Source: Halohasta salina
GTDB taxonomy: Archaea; Halobacteriota; Halobacteria; Halobacteriales; Haloferacaceae
Assembly: GCF_024178165.1 (NCBI RefSeq)
Contig: NZ_JAMZIE010000005.1
Location: 106,086 to 170,085, forward strand
Direction of reading: 5' to 3'
Length of the DNA stretch: 64,000 bases
The position numbers were made by a program, and so were the translations under genes. Of the stretch, positions 55,473-63,558 are shown piece by piece (position 1 is the stretch's first letter; the number at the start of each line of letters is the position of its first letter). The notes below the pieces were generated by a model. That model had not been told where the DNA came from. It saw nothing but the letters and a program-made list of their open reading frames with translations, and made no database searches.

Positions 55473-55613
55473 ATGGCTACCGTTGGCAGTTGTCACATCT
55501 GTGGGACGGCCGGCGCGAGACACACCTGCGAGCAGTGCGGCGGGCTGGTCTGTAGCCAACACTACGATCGGTCGGCGGGACTGTGTCGGGACTGTCTGGC
55601 TGGGCAGCGGTGA
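55473..55613 (+). CDS. HIT-type zinc-finger micro-protein
   Basis: Protein of 46 residues: cysteines C7, C10, C19, C22, C27, C38, C41 and H31 follow the spacing of HIT-type (treble-clef-like) zinc fingers, CHICGTAG-RHTCEQCGG-LVCSQHY-GLCRDC. The frame is ATG to TGA with little else in it. The reading is good because all potential ligands fall in frame. Role unknown; it could bind RNA or protein. Its stop lies 1 bp before the pyrF stop (convergent). Confidence 0.75.
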   Translation: MATVGSCHICGTAGARHTCEQCGGLVCSQHYDRSAGLCRDCLAGQR

Positions 55614-55614
55614 G

Positions 55615-56430
55615 TCAGTCCGCGCTCCGGTACTGATTCAGCCGGCGTTTGAGCCGTTTGGCCGCCTGTCCTGCGGCCGCCGCGAACGCGTCGCCCTCTT
55701 GCTCGCCGGCGTAGATGATCCCGCGGGAGGAGTTGACCAACCCGACACCGTCGGCGGTGAGACCGTACTCGACGGCGGCTTCGGCGTCGCCGCCCTGTGC
55801 GCCGACCCCCGGCACGAGAAACGGGAGCGAGGGAACGGCCTCCCGGATCGTTTCGAGCTCGTCGGGGCCGGTCGCCCCCACCACGAGGCCGACGTTGTCG
55901 TTGGCGTTCCACAGGTCGGCGAGGGCGGCCACCCGCCGGTAGAGGGGTTCCCCCGAGTCGAGTTCGAGATCCTGGAGGTCCTCGCGGCCGGGATTCGAGG
56001 TCCGGCACAGCACGAAGACGCCCTTGTCGGCGCGATCGAGGAACGGCTGCAGCGAGTCCCGACCCATGTAGGGGTTGACCGTGATCGCGTCGACCGCCTC
56101 GAGCATCTCGGCGTACTGGCGGGTCGTGTTACCGATATCGGCACGTTTGGCGTCCAACAGGACGGGGACGTCCTTCCCGTGGGCGTAGGCGATCGTCTCC
56201 CGGAGGGCGCGCCAGCCGTCGGCCGACTCGTAGAAGGCGGCGTTCGGCTTGTAGCAGGCGGCGTGTTCGTGGGTGGCGTCGATGATCCGACGGTTGAACG
56301 CCCACTGTGGGAGGTCCTTGTCCTGGAGGTGGTCGGGAATCCGGTCGGGGTCGGTGTCGAGACCGACCGAGACGACGCTGTCGACGGTGGCGATCCGGTC
56401 GGCGAGCCGATCAAAGAAGGCAGTAGTCAT
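55615..56430 (-). CDS. pyrF: Orotidine 5'-phosphate decarboxylase (type 2)
   Basis: Enzyme of 271 residues for the last step of UMP synthesis. The catalytic signature is DAKRADIGNT (around residue 93), with the N-terminal VVSVGLDTDPDRIP and the C-terminal FLVPGVGAQGGDAEAAVEYG phosphate loop. The long form and the sequence place it in the type 2 subfamily. A TATA-like element is not obvious; the upstream gap carries a paired dyad. Confidence 0.92.
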   Translation of the reverse strand: MTTAFFDRLADRIATVDSVVSVGLDTDPDRIPDHLQDKDLPQWAFNRRIIDATHEHAACYKPNAAFYESADGWRALRETIAYAHGKDVPVLLDAKRADIGNTTRQYAEMLEAVDAITVNPYMGRDSLQPFLDRADKGVFVLCRTSNPGREDLQDLELDSGEPLYRRVAALADLWNANDNVGLVVGATGPDELETIREAVPSLPFLVPGVGAQGGDAEAAVEYGLTADGVGLVNSSRGIIYAGEQEGDAFAAAAGQAAKRLKRRLNQYRSAD

Positions 56431-56475
56431 CGTTCGATGGCTGTCGTGGCGCTCTTAAATCTCCTTCTGTGTGCC

Positions 56476-56513
56476 GTAACCGCCGCCTACCCGACCCGGT
56501 AGGAAGTCACTAC
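56476..56513. repeat. Paired 15-bp dyad element
   Basis: GTAACCGCCGCCTAC (56476-56490) is followed after 8 bp by GTAGGAAGTCACTAC (56499-56513). Unlike the other pairs it lies between divergent starts (pyrF and the gene at 56563) and not at gene ends. Confidence 0.45.
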
Positions 56514-56562
56514 GATACGGGAGGCGGCACATAACGATGCTCCCCCGCCCGCGCCGGGGCGT

Positions 56563-56895
56563 ATGTCGCCCTTTGAGGCACCGTCGGAGGGATTCCGGAG
56601 CGCACTCTGGGTGGTTGCGGTCGCGTTCTTCGGCGTCGGCGACCTGACCACGACCGCCGTCGGCCTCCAGTTCCCCGGTGTCGTCGAGGCGGGACCGGTC
56701 GTCGGCCCGGTGGTCGACCGGTACGGGATCGCCGGGATCGGGCTGGTGAAATGCCTCGTGCTCGCCGGAAGCTACGGGCTCTGGCGGGCCGTCCCGACCC
56801 CTCACCGTCTCGGCGTCCCCCTCGGGCTCGCCGTCGTCGGGGTGGGTGTCACGGGATGGAACACGGTCATCGTGGGGATGGCGCTGGCAGGATGA
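56563..56895 (+). CDS. Small membrane protein
   Basis: Hydrophobic protein of 110 residues with three or four membrane segments (LWVVAVAFFGVGDLTTTAVGL, YGIAGIGLVKCLVLAG, PLGLAVVGVGVTGWNTVI). Conserved-looking features are the GDLTTT turn and the single cysteine in VKCLV. No family name is assigned with confidence. Convergent with the Usp gene. Confidence 0.6.
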   Translation: MSPFEAPSEGFRSALWVVAVAFFGVGDLTTTAVGLQFPGVVEAGPVVGPVVDRYGIAGIGLVKCLVLAGSYGLWRAVPTPHRLGVPLGLAVVGVGVTGWNTVIVGMALAG

Positions 56896-57267
56896 TCAGG
56901 CCAGTGGAACGATCACCACCGGGCAGTCGGCGTCGGCCACCACCGCTTCGGTGGCGCTTCCGAGGCCGCCGTCGACCCCGAGGACGATCTCGTCGGCCTC
57001 GGTCTCCGCGGCGACCGTACGGACACCCGCGGCGGACGTCTCCGAGCCGTCGACCCGATGGGTCTCGACGGTCGACACTGCGCCCAGTCGCGCGTAGACC
57101 GCGTTGAGCGCGTCGTCGCCGTCGCGTCGCTCGGCGGCGCTGGCCGACGTGTCGGGCTGTACGGAGACCGCATGCACGGTGTCGTCCTCGCCGAGCCGGT
57201 CGACCAGATAGTCACAGAGCGCCGCGGCCGTGTGCACCGAATCCGTCGGAACGACGAACGTCGTCAT
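56896..57267 (-). CDS. UspA-fold universal stress protein-like
   Basis: Protein of 123 residues with the UspA alpha/beta fold: MTTFVVPTDSVHTAAALCDY opens it and EADEIVLGVDGGLGSATEAV with ADCPVVIVPLA ends it. The ATP-binding GxxGxSxS loop is only partly kept (GVDGGLGSATE), so it may bind a nucleotide weakly or not at all. Start ATG 57267. Function is inferred from fold only. Confidence 0.8.
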   Translation of the reverse strand: MTTFVVPTDSVHTAAALCDYLVDRLGEDDTVHAVSVQPDTSASAAERRDGDDALNAVYARLGAVSTVETHRVDGSETSAAGVRTVAAETEADEIVLGVDGGLGSATEAVVADADCPVVIVPLA

Positions 57268-57347
57268 ACCGATCGGTCGACGGCGGCGAACATAAGTCCG
57301 ACCCGACAGCCATCGTGATCGGATGCTCTCCGTTTTAGTATCAGATA

Positions 57348-57358
57348 GATTTAAATAA
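57348..57358 (+). promoter_or_regulatory. TATA-like element of the DUF6517-type lipoprotein gene
   Basis: GATTTAAATAA lies ~35-40 nt before ATG 57391. A longer in-frame start at 57364 would place it too close, which supports the ATG at 57391. Confidence 0.45.
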
Positions 57359-57390
57359 CTGTTATGCGACTCGGATCGACAGGTTGGATC

Positions 57391-58230
57391 ATGTATACAC
57401 GACGCCGACTGCTGGCAGCGGGGACGATCGGAGTGGCCGCCCTCGGTGGCTGTCTGGAGTTCGCCACCGGCGAGGGGCCGCTCCGCGAGACGGCCCAGCC
57501 CGCGGCGGTCGAGGACGCCGCGCTGTCGGAGACGGGGTACGAACAGACCGACGAGCGCACCGAGACCGTCTCCCAAGAGGTCGACGCCGCCGGCCAGACC
57601 CGGACGGTCGAGGCTGTCAATCAGGTGGTGATCTACGAGCGGTCGATCTCGGCGGCAGCGCTCCTCGGAAACGACACCGACGGTGAATCATCCGCGGGCG
57701 ACGCCGACGCGCTCCCCGACGACGGAGAGCTTCCGGATGACCTCCCGGAGGATTACGACGGCGAACTCCCGGAGGATTACGACGGCGAACTCCCGGACGA
57801 TATCGAGGACAGCGACACCCAACAGACAGCCGACGACGGGGGCAGCGGGGACGATCGACAGGGCGGCTGGAGCCGGTTTATCCTCCTGACGACCCCGGCG
57901 TTTTCGATCGCCGGCCAGTCGCTCAACCCGGTCGGTAAGATGGACAACGCGGAGCTGCTGTCGATGCTCTCCGGCGAGTTCGAGGGGCTGTCGGTCGGCG
58001 ATATGGTCAGTGAAACCACGGCGACCGTCCTCGAAACGGAGACGACCGTCTCGACGTTCGACGGCGAGATCGAGCAAAACGGGCTGACCGTCGACCTGCT
58101 GCTGGAGATCACGGTGGTCCCACACGAGGGCGACTACGTGGTCGCCGTCGCTGGCTATCCACAGGCACTGGAGCCGATCGAGGCCGACAACGTCGACCGG
58201 CTGGTTTCGGGACTCGTTCATCCGGCCTGA
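57391..58230 (+). CDS. DUF6517-type lipoprotein
   Basis: Exported lipoprotein of 279 residues. The twin-arginine motif TRRRLLAAG and lipobox ALGGC give a Tat-type lipid-anchored protein. The body LEFATGEGPLRETAQPAAVE, AALSETGYEQTDERTET matches the DUF6517 family of haloarchaeal lipoproteins by pattern. A flexible insert contains two exact copies of an 8-residue unit (EDYDGELP) encoded by a 24-bp direct repeat (57742-57789). Function unknown. Confidence 0.75.
   Translation: MYTRRRLLAAGTIGVAALGGCLEFATGEGPLRETAQPAAVEDAALSETGYEQTDERTETVSQEVDAAGQTRTVEAVNQVVIYERSISAAALLGNDTDGESSAGDADALPDDGELPDDLPEDYDGELPEDYDGELPDDIEDSDTQQTADDGGSGDDRQGGWSRFILLTTPAFSIAGQSLNPVGKMDNAELLSMLSGEFEGLSVGDMVSETTATVLETETTVSTFDGEIEQNGLTVDLLLEITVVPHEGDYVVAVAGYPQALEPIEADNVDRLVSGLVHPA
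57742..57789 (+). repeat. 24-bp tandem repeat inside the lipoprotein gene
   Basis: Two identical 24-bp units (57742-57765 and 57766-57789), in frame, followed by a partial third. They encode an acidic linker. Probably slippage-prone. Confidence 0.85.
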
Positions 58231-58321
58231 TCGGGCGAGTCAGGTGACGAGCGAGCCGTTTCGAATCCGACCCATAGAATTATGTGTGTTAGTGCCATTC
58301 ATCCGGATGGAGACATCGCGA

Positions 58322-58516
58322 ATGGCAAAAGGTACGGTTGCGTTCTTCAACGACACAGGCGGTTACGGCTTCATCGAAACAGACGACGCGGACGACGACG
58401 TGTTCTTTCACATGGAGGACGTCGGCGGCCCCGACCTCGAAGAGGGCGAGGACGTCGAGTTCGACATCGTGGAAGCGGAGAAAGGCCCCCGAGCCAAGAA
58501 CCTCCAGCGTCTCTAA
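58322..58516 (+). CDS. cspA: Cold-shock domain protein
   Basis: Protein of 64 residues, a single OB-fold cold-shock domain. RNP-1 is GGYGFIET and RNP-2 is DVFFHMEDV; they bind single-stranded RNA or DNA. Start ATG 58322 (MAKGTVAFF). The charge is strongly acidic (DDADDDVFF), as in haloarchaeal CspA. It is likely monocistronic; a gap without genes follows. Confidence 0.93.
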   Translation: MAKGTVAFFNDTGGYGFIETDDADDDVFFHMEDVGGPDLEEGEDVEFDIVEAEKGPRAKNLQRL

Positions 58517-58572
58517 GCCCCACGGCTGTTCCGCATTCTATATTTTCACCCGGCCAGCGGTAGCGCTGGCCC

Positions 58573-59034
58573 TCACTCGCCGAGTGCGATCAGCCGAACA
58601 GTGTGGTCGCCGGCCGGCGTTCCGATGTCGACCGTCTCGGCGAGTCGCCCGCGAACCGTCTCGCGCCACGCTTCGACGCGTTCGGTGTGGCGCTGCCGCC
58701 GGGTGTCGATGTCGGCGGCCGCCTCGTCGTCGGGCATCGATCGGGTCTCGTCGGCCGTCGGGTAGTCGGGAACCTCGTCGACGAGTCGCTCGGGATCGAG
58801 ATGGATCGGCTCGGGGTCGGTGTCGGTGTCGTACGCCGTCCCGCCGGCGTGGATACGGGCGCGCATCCGGCCGGAAAACGGGGGTGTGATTCGAAGGACC
58901 GCCCCGCGGTCGGCGCTCCGGTTGGCTTCGAGGGCGGCGACGACGTCGTCGACGGTGACGGCGACGGTGCGGATCGCCCGCGGGTCGTCGCTGTCGCGGG
59001 ACGGCTCCGTGCGGTCGGGGTCGCGGTCGGCCAT
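58573..59034 (-). CDS. Uncharacterised haloarchaeal protein
   Basis: Acidic protein of 153 residues ([17 protein letters not shown]). A core of [20 protein letters not shown] and [20 protein letters not shown] follows a disordered N-terminus, and the C-terminal half is helical ([20 protein letters not shown]). I see no catalytic or ligand motif and do not recognise the family. Divergent from the zinc micro-protein gene. Confidence 0.65.
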   Translation of the reverse strand: MADRDPDRTEPSRDSDDPRAIRTVAVTVDDVVAALEANRSADRGAVLRITPPFSGRMRARIHAGGTAYDTDTDPEPIHLDPERLVDEVPDYPTADETRSMPDDEAAADIDTRRQRHTERVEAWRETVRGRLAETVDIGTPAGDHTVRLIALGE

Positions 59035-59132
59035 ACGACCTGTTGGAGCCTGTGGGTGAAACCGTTTTGCCACGCCGGCGGGCGAAAGTCGACCTCGCAA
59101 GGGTTAAAAGTCGGCCACTGGTGGATAAAGAT

Positions 59133-59312
59133 ATGAGCGACTCCGCACAAGACGTCGAGCAACAGTGTGTCTCCTGCGGCATCATGGTCGCGGGGATGAA
59201 CGCTGCCTCGTTTAGTTGTCCGGACTGCGGCACTGGAATCCACCGCTGTGCCAAATGCCGCAAACAGAGTAACCTCTATGAGTGCCCCGACTGCGGGTTC
59301 CGGGGGCCATAA
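59133..59312 (+). CDS. Zinc-finger micro-protein (HVO_2753-type)
   Basis: Protein of 59 residues with four C(P)xCG motifs: QCVSCG, SCPDCG, RCAKC and ECPDCG, giving two zinc sites. It matches the 59-residue Haloferax protein HVO_2753, a small two-zinc protein studied for its role in motility and biofilm behaviour. The gene starts ATG 59133 with TATA-like GGGTTAAAAG ~28 nt upstream. It lies 2 bp before the EF-1 beta gene, as in Haloferax, indicating one transcript. Confidence 0.9.
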   Translation: MSDSAQDVEQQCVSCGIMVAGMNAASFSCPDCGTGIHRCAKCRKQSNLYECPDCGFRGP

Positions 59313-59314
59313 CG

Positions 59315-59581
59315 ATGGGGAAAGTCGCCGCCAAGCTGAAAGTCATGCCGCAGAGCCCCGATATCGACCTCGACGAGCTCCAAGAGCAGCTTGAGGCCTC
59401 GCTGCCCGAGGGCGCACAGATCAACGGTTTCGAACGCGACGACGTCGCCTTCGGGCTGGTCGCGCTGCTGCCGACCGTGATCGTCGCCGACGGTGCCGGC
59501 GGTACCGAAGTCGTCGAAGAGGCCTTTACCGAGGTCGAGGGCGTCGAAAGCGTGTCGGTCGAAAACGTCGGCCGAGTCTAA
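59315..59581 (+). CDS. ef1b: Translation elongation factor 1 subunit beta
   Basis: Guanine nucleotide exchange factor of 88 residues for EF-1[41 protein letters not shown] and [16 protein letters not shown] are the archaeal aEF-1beta pattern. It is translated right after the zinc micro-protein, and converges with the FKBP gene. Confidence 0.95.
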   Translation: MGKVAAKLKVMPQSPDIDLDELQEQLEASLPEGAQINGFERDDVAFGLVALLPTVIVADGAGGTEVVEEAFTEVEGVESVSVENVGRV

Positions 59582-59584
59582 TTC

Positions 59585-60058
59585 TCACCAGACGCCGAGG
59601 ACGTCGATCTCGAAGACCAGCGTCGTATCGGCCAGTTCGTGGTTGAAGTCGACCTCGACAGTCCCGTCTTTGACAGCGGTCACGTCGCCGTGGAGCCCGT
59701 TTTCGGCGTGGACGTGCATGCCGACCTCGGGCTCGGTGCCGACCATCCCCTCGAAGGTCGCGGCGTCGTACTCACGGACCCACTCCTCGTTGAACTCGCC
59801 GTAGGCCTTCTCGGGCGGGATCGTCACCGTCTCCTCGTCGCCTTCGGCCAGCCCGACGACTGCCTCTTCGAGCCCCTCGATCACGTCGCCCTCGCCGACG
59901 GCGAACGACAGCGGGCTGTAATCGTCTTCCTCGTTTTCCTGTGCCTCGACGAGGCCGTGTTCCTCGGCGACCTCGTAGCGGGAGGTGTCGAAGACGCTGC
60001 CGTCTTCGAACCGCCCGACGTACTCGATGGTGACACTGTCTCCCGTTTCGATGCTCAT
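59585..60058 (-). CDS. FKBP-type peptidyl-prolyl isomerase (SlyD-like)
   Basis: Protein of 157 residues. The FKBP core (VTIEYVGRFEDGSVFDTSRY, SPLSFAVGEGDVIEGLEEAV) is interrupted by an insert-in-flap domain (EKAYGEFNEEWVREYDAATF) as in SlyD-type archaeal enzymes, which combine isomerase and chaperone functions. Full length. Start ATG 60058. Confidence 0.92.
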   Translation of the reverse strand: MSIETGDSVTIEYVGRFEDGSVFDTSRYEVAEEHGLVEAQENEEDDYSPLSFAVGEGDVIEGLEEAVVGLAEGDEETVTIPPEKAYGEFNEEWVREYDAATFEGMVGTEPEVGMHVHAENGLHGDVTAVKDGTVEVDFNHELADTTLVFEIDVLGVW

Positions 60059-60112
60059 ACGATGGCTCGGTATGCCCGACAGTAAAACGAGTCGGTCGAC
60101 TGCTCGACGGGG

Positions 60113-60916
60113 TTATTCGGCGTCGTCGAGCGGCTGGAACTCGTAACACACTGCCTCGCAGTCGACACAGGCGAGTACCTCCCGGTCGGGATGGTCGTAG
60201 ACGCCCTTCGTGCCGCCACAGCAGTTGCTGACCGTCGACTCGGCGACCGGCCCGCCACAGTCCGGACAGGCGGGCAGGAACATCCGCAACGGCCCGGCAG
60301 CGCGGGCCGCCGTCTCGCGGTCGACGCCCGCCTCGACGAGCGCTTCGATGGCCGCTGCCTCGGCGATCGCCACGGGGCGGCTGAGCCACGCGTCGCGGTC
60401 GCCCGCCACGAGCAGCCGCTCGCCGGAGACGGTCGACTCGGCGTCGTACGGGACGGCCGCGGCGGCCGCCGCGGCGACCTCGCCGTCGGTTGCCCCGCGA
60501 AGGGCGTCCATCTCGCGGCCCCACGTCTCTGCGAACCCGTCGTCGAGGTGGAGCATCTCGTCGCCGGTGAGCACCCCCGCCTCGATCAGCACACCGACCA
60601 ACGCGTTGGGGTCGTCTGTGGCCACCAACGAATCGGACGGCTCGGCCGGCGGCGCGTGGTCGACGCCGACGTCGACGGGGAGGCGGTCGACGAGCCGTGG
60701 CGCGAACCGGGGGGTGTAGGGCACGACGTAGCCGCGGAGGGCGATCAGTAGCCCGCCGGCTCCGAGGACGATCACGCCGCCGAGCCGTCGCCACCGACGC
60801 CCGATCAGGAGCGCGGCCAGCCCGACGAGGGCGGCATTCAGGACGGTACACGGCCAACAGCGGCGGTCGCCGGTGTAGGCCGGTTCGCTGAGTGAGTCGA
60901 TGAGTTGCCCGAGCAT
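60113..60916 (-). CDS. Haloarchaeal membrane protein with zinc-ribbon end
   Basis: Protein of 267 residues. Two N-terminal hydrophobic segments (CWPCTVLNAALVGLAALLIG and GVIVLGAGGLLIALRGYVV) anchor it. The middle is acidic and helical (VATDDPNALVGVLIEAGVLT), and the C-terminal 60 residues contain CPDCGG, NCCGG and CVDCE, a likely zinc ribbon. An extra CxxC (RRCWPC) sits before TM1. The type recurs in haloarchaea near EF-1 beta-like neighbours, but the role is unknown. Start ATG 60916 (MLGQLIDSLSEPA). Confidence 0.7.
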   Translation of the reverse strand: MLGQLIDSLSEPAYTGDRRCWPCTVLNAALVGLAALLIGRRWRRLGGVIVLGAGGLLIALRGYVVPYTPRFAPRLVDRLPVDVGVDHAPPAEPSDSLVATDDPNALVGVLIEAGVLTGDEMLHLDDGFAETWGREMDALRGATDGEVAAAAAAAVPYDAESTVSGERLLVAGDRDAWLSRPVAIAEAAAIEALVEAGVDRETAARAAGPLRMFLPACPDCGGPVAESTVSNCCGGTKGVYDHPDREVLACVDCEAVCYEFQPLDDAE

Positions 60917-60968
60917 GGGTGGCGTTCTCGCCGAACTGATTTCAGCGTTGTCGAAGGTGTCGACTGCC

Positions 60969-61880
60969 TCATGCTTCGACGTCGGCCAGCGGTTCGTCGA
61001 TACCGAGCAGGGTGGCACTTTCCTCCCAGAGGCGACGCTGCGTGGTCGTGTCGCGCGCGGCGGCCGACGGCGTCTCCGGCTCGCAGTCGGTGAAATACTG
61101 CCCCGAGACGGCTTCGACCTGCGGCGAGGCCGCGAGGTACACCGCGGTCGCGGCTCCCTCAGCGACCGTGGTGGCCATCGGCAGTCGACCCAGCGCGGCG
61201 AACAGTCGCGGCAGCGGGCCGGGGAGGAACCGCGCGAAGCCACTGCCGGGGATCGCCCCCGGATGGAAGCTGTTGGACGTGATCGAGCGGTCGGTTCGGT
61301 CGAGTCGGCGGGCCAACTCATTCGAAAACAGGACGTTGGCGAGCTTCGAGCGCTGGTAGGCCCGGAACCCCGAGTAGGAGTCGACCGACCGGATCGACTC
61401 GAACTCGATGTCGACGCCGCGGTGGGCTCCCGACGAGGTGGTGACGATCCGGGCGTCGTCGGCCAGCGTCGGCAGCAACTCGGCGGTCAGCAGGTACGGC
61501 GAGAGGTGGTTGACGTGGAACGTGTACTCGACGCCGAGGTCGGTCAGCTTCCCTTCTCGAAAGAGGCCGCCAGCGTTGTTGCAGAGGACGTCGAGATCGT
61601 CGGTCCACTCCCGGACGGCCGCCGCGAGCGCGCGAACGTCGTCGACGCTGGCGTAGTCGGCCCGCTGGAAGGTCGCCTCCCGACCCATCGCGGCCAGTTC
61701 GTCGACGACCGCTTCGCCGGCCGATTCGTCGCGGCCATGAATCATCACGTCCGCCCCAAGGCGTCCGAGGGCCAGCGCCGTTTCGCGGCCGATCCCGCTC
61801 GTCGAGCCGGTGACGAGGGCCCGTTTGCCTGCGAGGTCGACGCCCTCCACGTCAGCGATCCGTTCCGGTCGGTCTCCCAT
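60969..61880 (-). CDS. Short-chain dehydrogenase/reductase
   Basis: Rossmann-fold oxidoreductase of 303 residues, similar to retinol-dehydrogenase-like SDRs. Cofactor loop VTGSTSGIGRETALALG, then NNAGGLF, catalytic S in TTSSGAHRG and the YxxxK in YQRSKLANV. The residue after the first strand (HGRDE) favours NADP(H). Start ATG 61880 (MGDRPERIADV). Substrate unknown. Confidence 0.9.
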   Translation of the reverse strand: MGDRPERIADVEGVDLAGKRALVTGSTSGIGRETALALGRLGADVMIHGRDESAGEAVVDELAAMGREATFQRADYASVDDVRALAAAVREWTDDLDVLCNNAGGLFREGKLTDLGVEYTFHVNHLSPYLLTAELLPTLADDARIVTTSSGAHRGVDIEFESIRSVDSYSGFRAYQRSKLANVLFSNELARRLDRTDRSITSNSFHPGAIPGSGFARFLPGPLPRLFAALGRLPMATTVAEGAATAVYLAASPQVEAVSGQYFTDCEPETPSAAARDTTTQRRLWEESATLLGIDEPLADVEA

Positions 61881-61926
61881 AGACGGTCGAGGGGCTGGAC
61901 GGACAAAGGGACTCGGTCGCTGCGGC

Positions 61927-62559
61927 CTATTCGCCTTCGACGAGCCGCCGGAGGTGTTCGGGCGGCACCGCGCCGCGGGCGGCGTGGCCATCGTAGGCGA
62001 AGGTCGGCACGCCGGTGATCCCCCGCCGCTGGGCGGCCGTCCACTCGGCCTCGATCTCCTTGCGAAGTTGCTCGTCGTCCAGCGCCGACCGGATCTCGTC
62101 GGGGTCGACGCCTACCTCGTCGGCGAGATCGGCGAGCACGTCGGCGTCACCGATGTCGCGGCCGTCCTGCCAGAGCGCCGCGAAGATCGCCTCGTCGAAC
62201 TCCAGCCACGTCTCGTAGGGGTAGTGGTCGGCGACGTAGTAGGAGGCGATCTGGGCGGCAAAGGAGTCGACCTCGGTGGCGAGATCGAGTGCCATGTCGA
62301 CGTCGTACTTCTCCTGTAGGTTGCGGACGGACTCCTTGGCCTGCTCGTAGTAGTCGTCATCCTTGCCGTCGTCGACCGAGTGGTCGATCGTCCCGTCGGG
62401 GTTGCGCTTGCCATGCCGGAGATCGAACGGCTGCCAGTTGATCTCTAGATCGTCGTCACGGCTCTCCTGATACCGCGATAGCGACTCGCGGCCGAGATAG
62501 CAAAACGGGCAGACGTAGTCCGAGTAGACGGTGATCTGCTCGGTGGATCGAGTACTCAT
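61927..62559 (-). CDS. DsbA-family oxidoreductase (FrnE-like)
   Basis: Thioredoxin-fold protein of 210 residues with a helical insert. The redox centre is CPFC in YSDYVCPFCYLGRESLSRY, the cis-proline loop is GITGVPTFAYDG, and the overall pattern fits the FrnE/2-hydroxychromene-isomerase-like DsbA branch. No signal peptide is seen, so it is probably cytoplasmic. Start ATG 62559 (MSTRSTEQITVY). Confidence 0.88.
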   Translation of the reverse strand: MSTRSTEQITVYSDYVCPFCYLGRESLSRYQESRDDDLEINWQPFDLRHGKRNPDGTIDHSVDDGKDDDYYEQAKESVRNLQEKYDVDMALDLATEVDSFAAQIASYYVADHYPYETWLEFDEAIFAALWQDGRDIGDADVLADLADEVGVDPDEIRSALDDEQLRKEIEAEWTAAQRRGITGVPTFAYDGHAARGAVPPEHLRRLVEGE

Positions 62560-62676
62560 TGCTCGAGGGGAGGGGATCCAGCCCGAAAAGCAGGGCGGTG
62601 GTGTGAGCCGACACTGCACGAAAGCGGGGCCGCGAGAACGAATACCCTCTTGTAAATCGCGTCGCAATACGGACCC

Positions 62677-63180
62677 ATGCTCAAACAGCTCCGGGAGAGC
62701 GGTCCGGGCCTGCTCGTCCCGCTGGCGTGGCTGTTCGTCGCGGCCGCGGACGTCGGCGCGGTGGGGTCGCGGTCGATCTTCATCGCCCACCTCGTCATGG
62801 CCGGTTTCATCGCGTTCTTTCTGGCGACCGGCTGGGCCGACATGTCGACCGGCGCGCTCGCCGGCTGGCGGGCGGTGATGGTCGTCGGCCTCGCGGTGAC
62901 GCTCGCGGGTGTTGCCGGCTTCCTCGTCGAGACCGGGTCGACGGCGCTCTGGACGACGAGTCTCGTCGGCTGGATGCTGCTGCCGGCGGCGGGGTTGGCC
63001 GACACGGGTCGACGGCTCGATGAAGCCGCCGAGGTGTATCTCGGAAGTGCCGCCATCGCCGGCCTCGGGGCGGTCGTCTATCTCCTCTCGCTGGCGGGCA
63101 TGGGGTCAGGACTCGCCGGCCTCGCGTTCGTCGGTGTTGGGCAGACCGTTGGGATCGTCGACGCCGTGGTTCGGTTCTGA
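62677..63180 (+). CDS. Membrane protein of unknown function
   Basis: Protein of 167 residues with five membrane segments (LLVPLAWLFVAAADVGAVGS, IFIAHLVMAGFIAFFLATG, MVVGLAVTLAGVAGFLV, LVGWMLLPAAGLADTG, GLGAVVYLLSLAGMGSGLAG). Charged loops are short. I do not recognise a family. Confidence 0.65.
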   Translation: MLKQLRESGPGLLVPLAWLFVAAADVGAVGSRSIFIAHLVMAGFIAFFLATGWADMSTGALAGWRAVMVVGLAVTLAGVAGFLVETGSTALWTTSLVGWMLLPAAGLADTGRRLDEAAEVYLGSAAIAGLGAVVYLLSLAGMGSGLAGLAFVGVGQTVGIVDAVVRF

Positions 63181-63239
63181 AAACAGGTCACACAGCAGTC
63201 AACCATGGCAGCCGCTCGCCGTGTTGGTCGCCGGAAAAC

Positions 63240-63261
63240 GCGGTGGGACTGGGATTCGAAC
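63240..63261 (-). repeat. Second copy of the tRNA-Ser 3' end
   Basis: These 22 nt equal 63340-63361, the 3' terminal part (T arm and acceptor strand) of the tRNA-Ser gene, offset by exactly 100 bp. The intervening sequence contains GTGAGTGAG and AGCAGCGAAC (minus strand), which also occur in the equivalent spacer at tRNA-Gly. Confidence 0.75.
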
Positions 63262-63340
63262 TCACTCACAGCGAAGCTGTTCGCTGCTCGAATCCCGTCC
63301 GCCGCAGCAGCCGCTCGCGGACGTTGCTCGCGGTAGAATG

Positions 63341-63423
63341 CGGTGGGACTGGGATTCGAACCCAGGAGGCCAAAGGCCACCTGCTTTCAAGGCAGGCGCA
63401 ATAGTCCACTCTGCCATCCCACC
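63341..63423 (-). tRNA. tRNA-Ser (anticodon TGA)
   Basis: Class II tRNA on the minus strand. Acceptor GGTGGGA pairs with TCCCACC, anticodon stem CCTGC/GCAGG carries the loop CTTGAAA (anticodon TGA, reading UCA), the variable arm GTGGCCTTTGGCCTC is long, and the T arm is CTGGGTTCGAATCCCAG with discriminator G at 63341. No intron and no encoded CCA. Confidence 0.95.
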
Positions 63424-63558
63424 GTGCGGTCAGTTTCAACCCCTATCACGTCAGGCGATTTCAACGTCTTCAATGGTGAAAACAATGAAACGATTCCGTT
63501 CCATCGTTCCAAAGTTGAATCGCACTGAAACCGTGGAATCCGTCTCTGTTCAGGGGTT
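63424..63558. other. A+T-richer gap between tRNA-Ser and integrase
   Basis: 135 bp where G+C falls sharply. It repeats motifs like TTTCAA and GTTTCAAC/GATTTCAAC and contains TTGAATCGCACTGAAACC near 63519-63536. These may be integrase arm sites, but no gene or known RNA was seen. Confidence 0.4.

Noticed and set aside
57742..57789. Possible CRISPR-like repeat
   Set aside because: The units are directly adjacent without spacers and are in frame with an acidic linker; no CRISPR array or cas gene was seen anywhere in the window.
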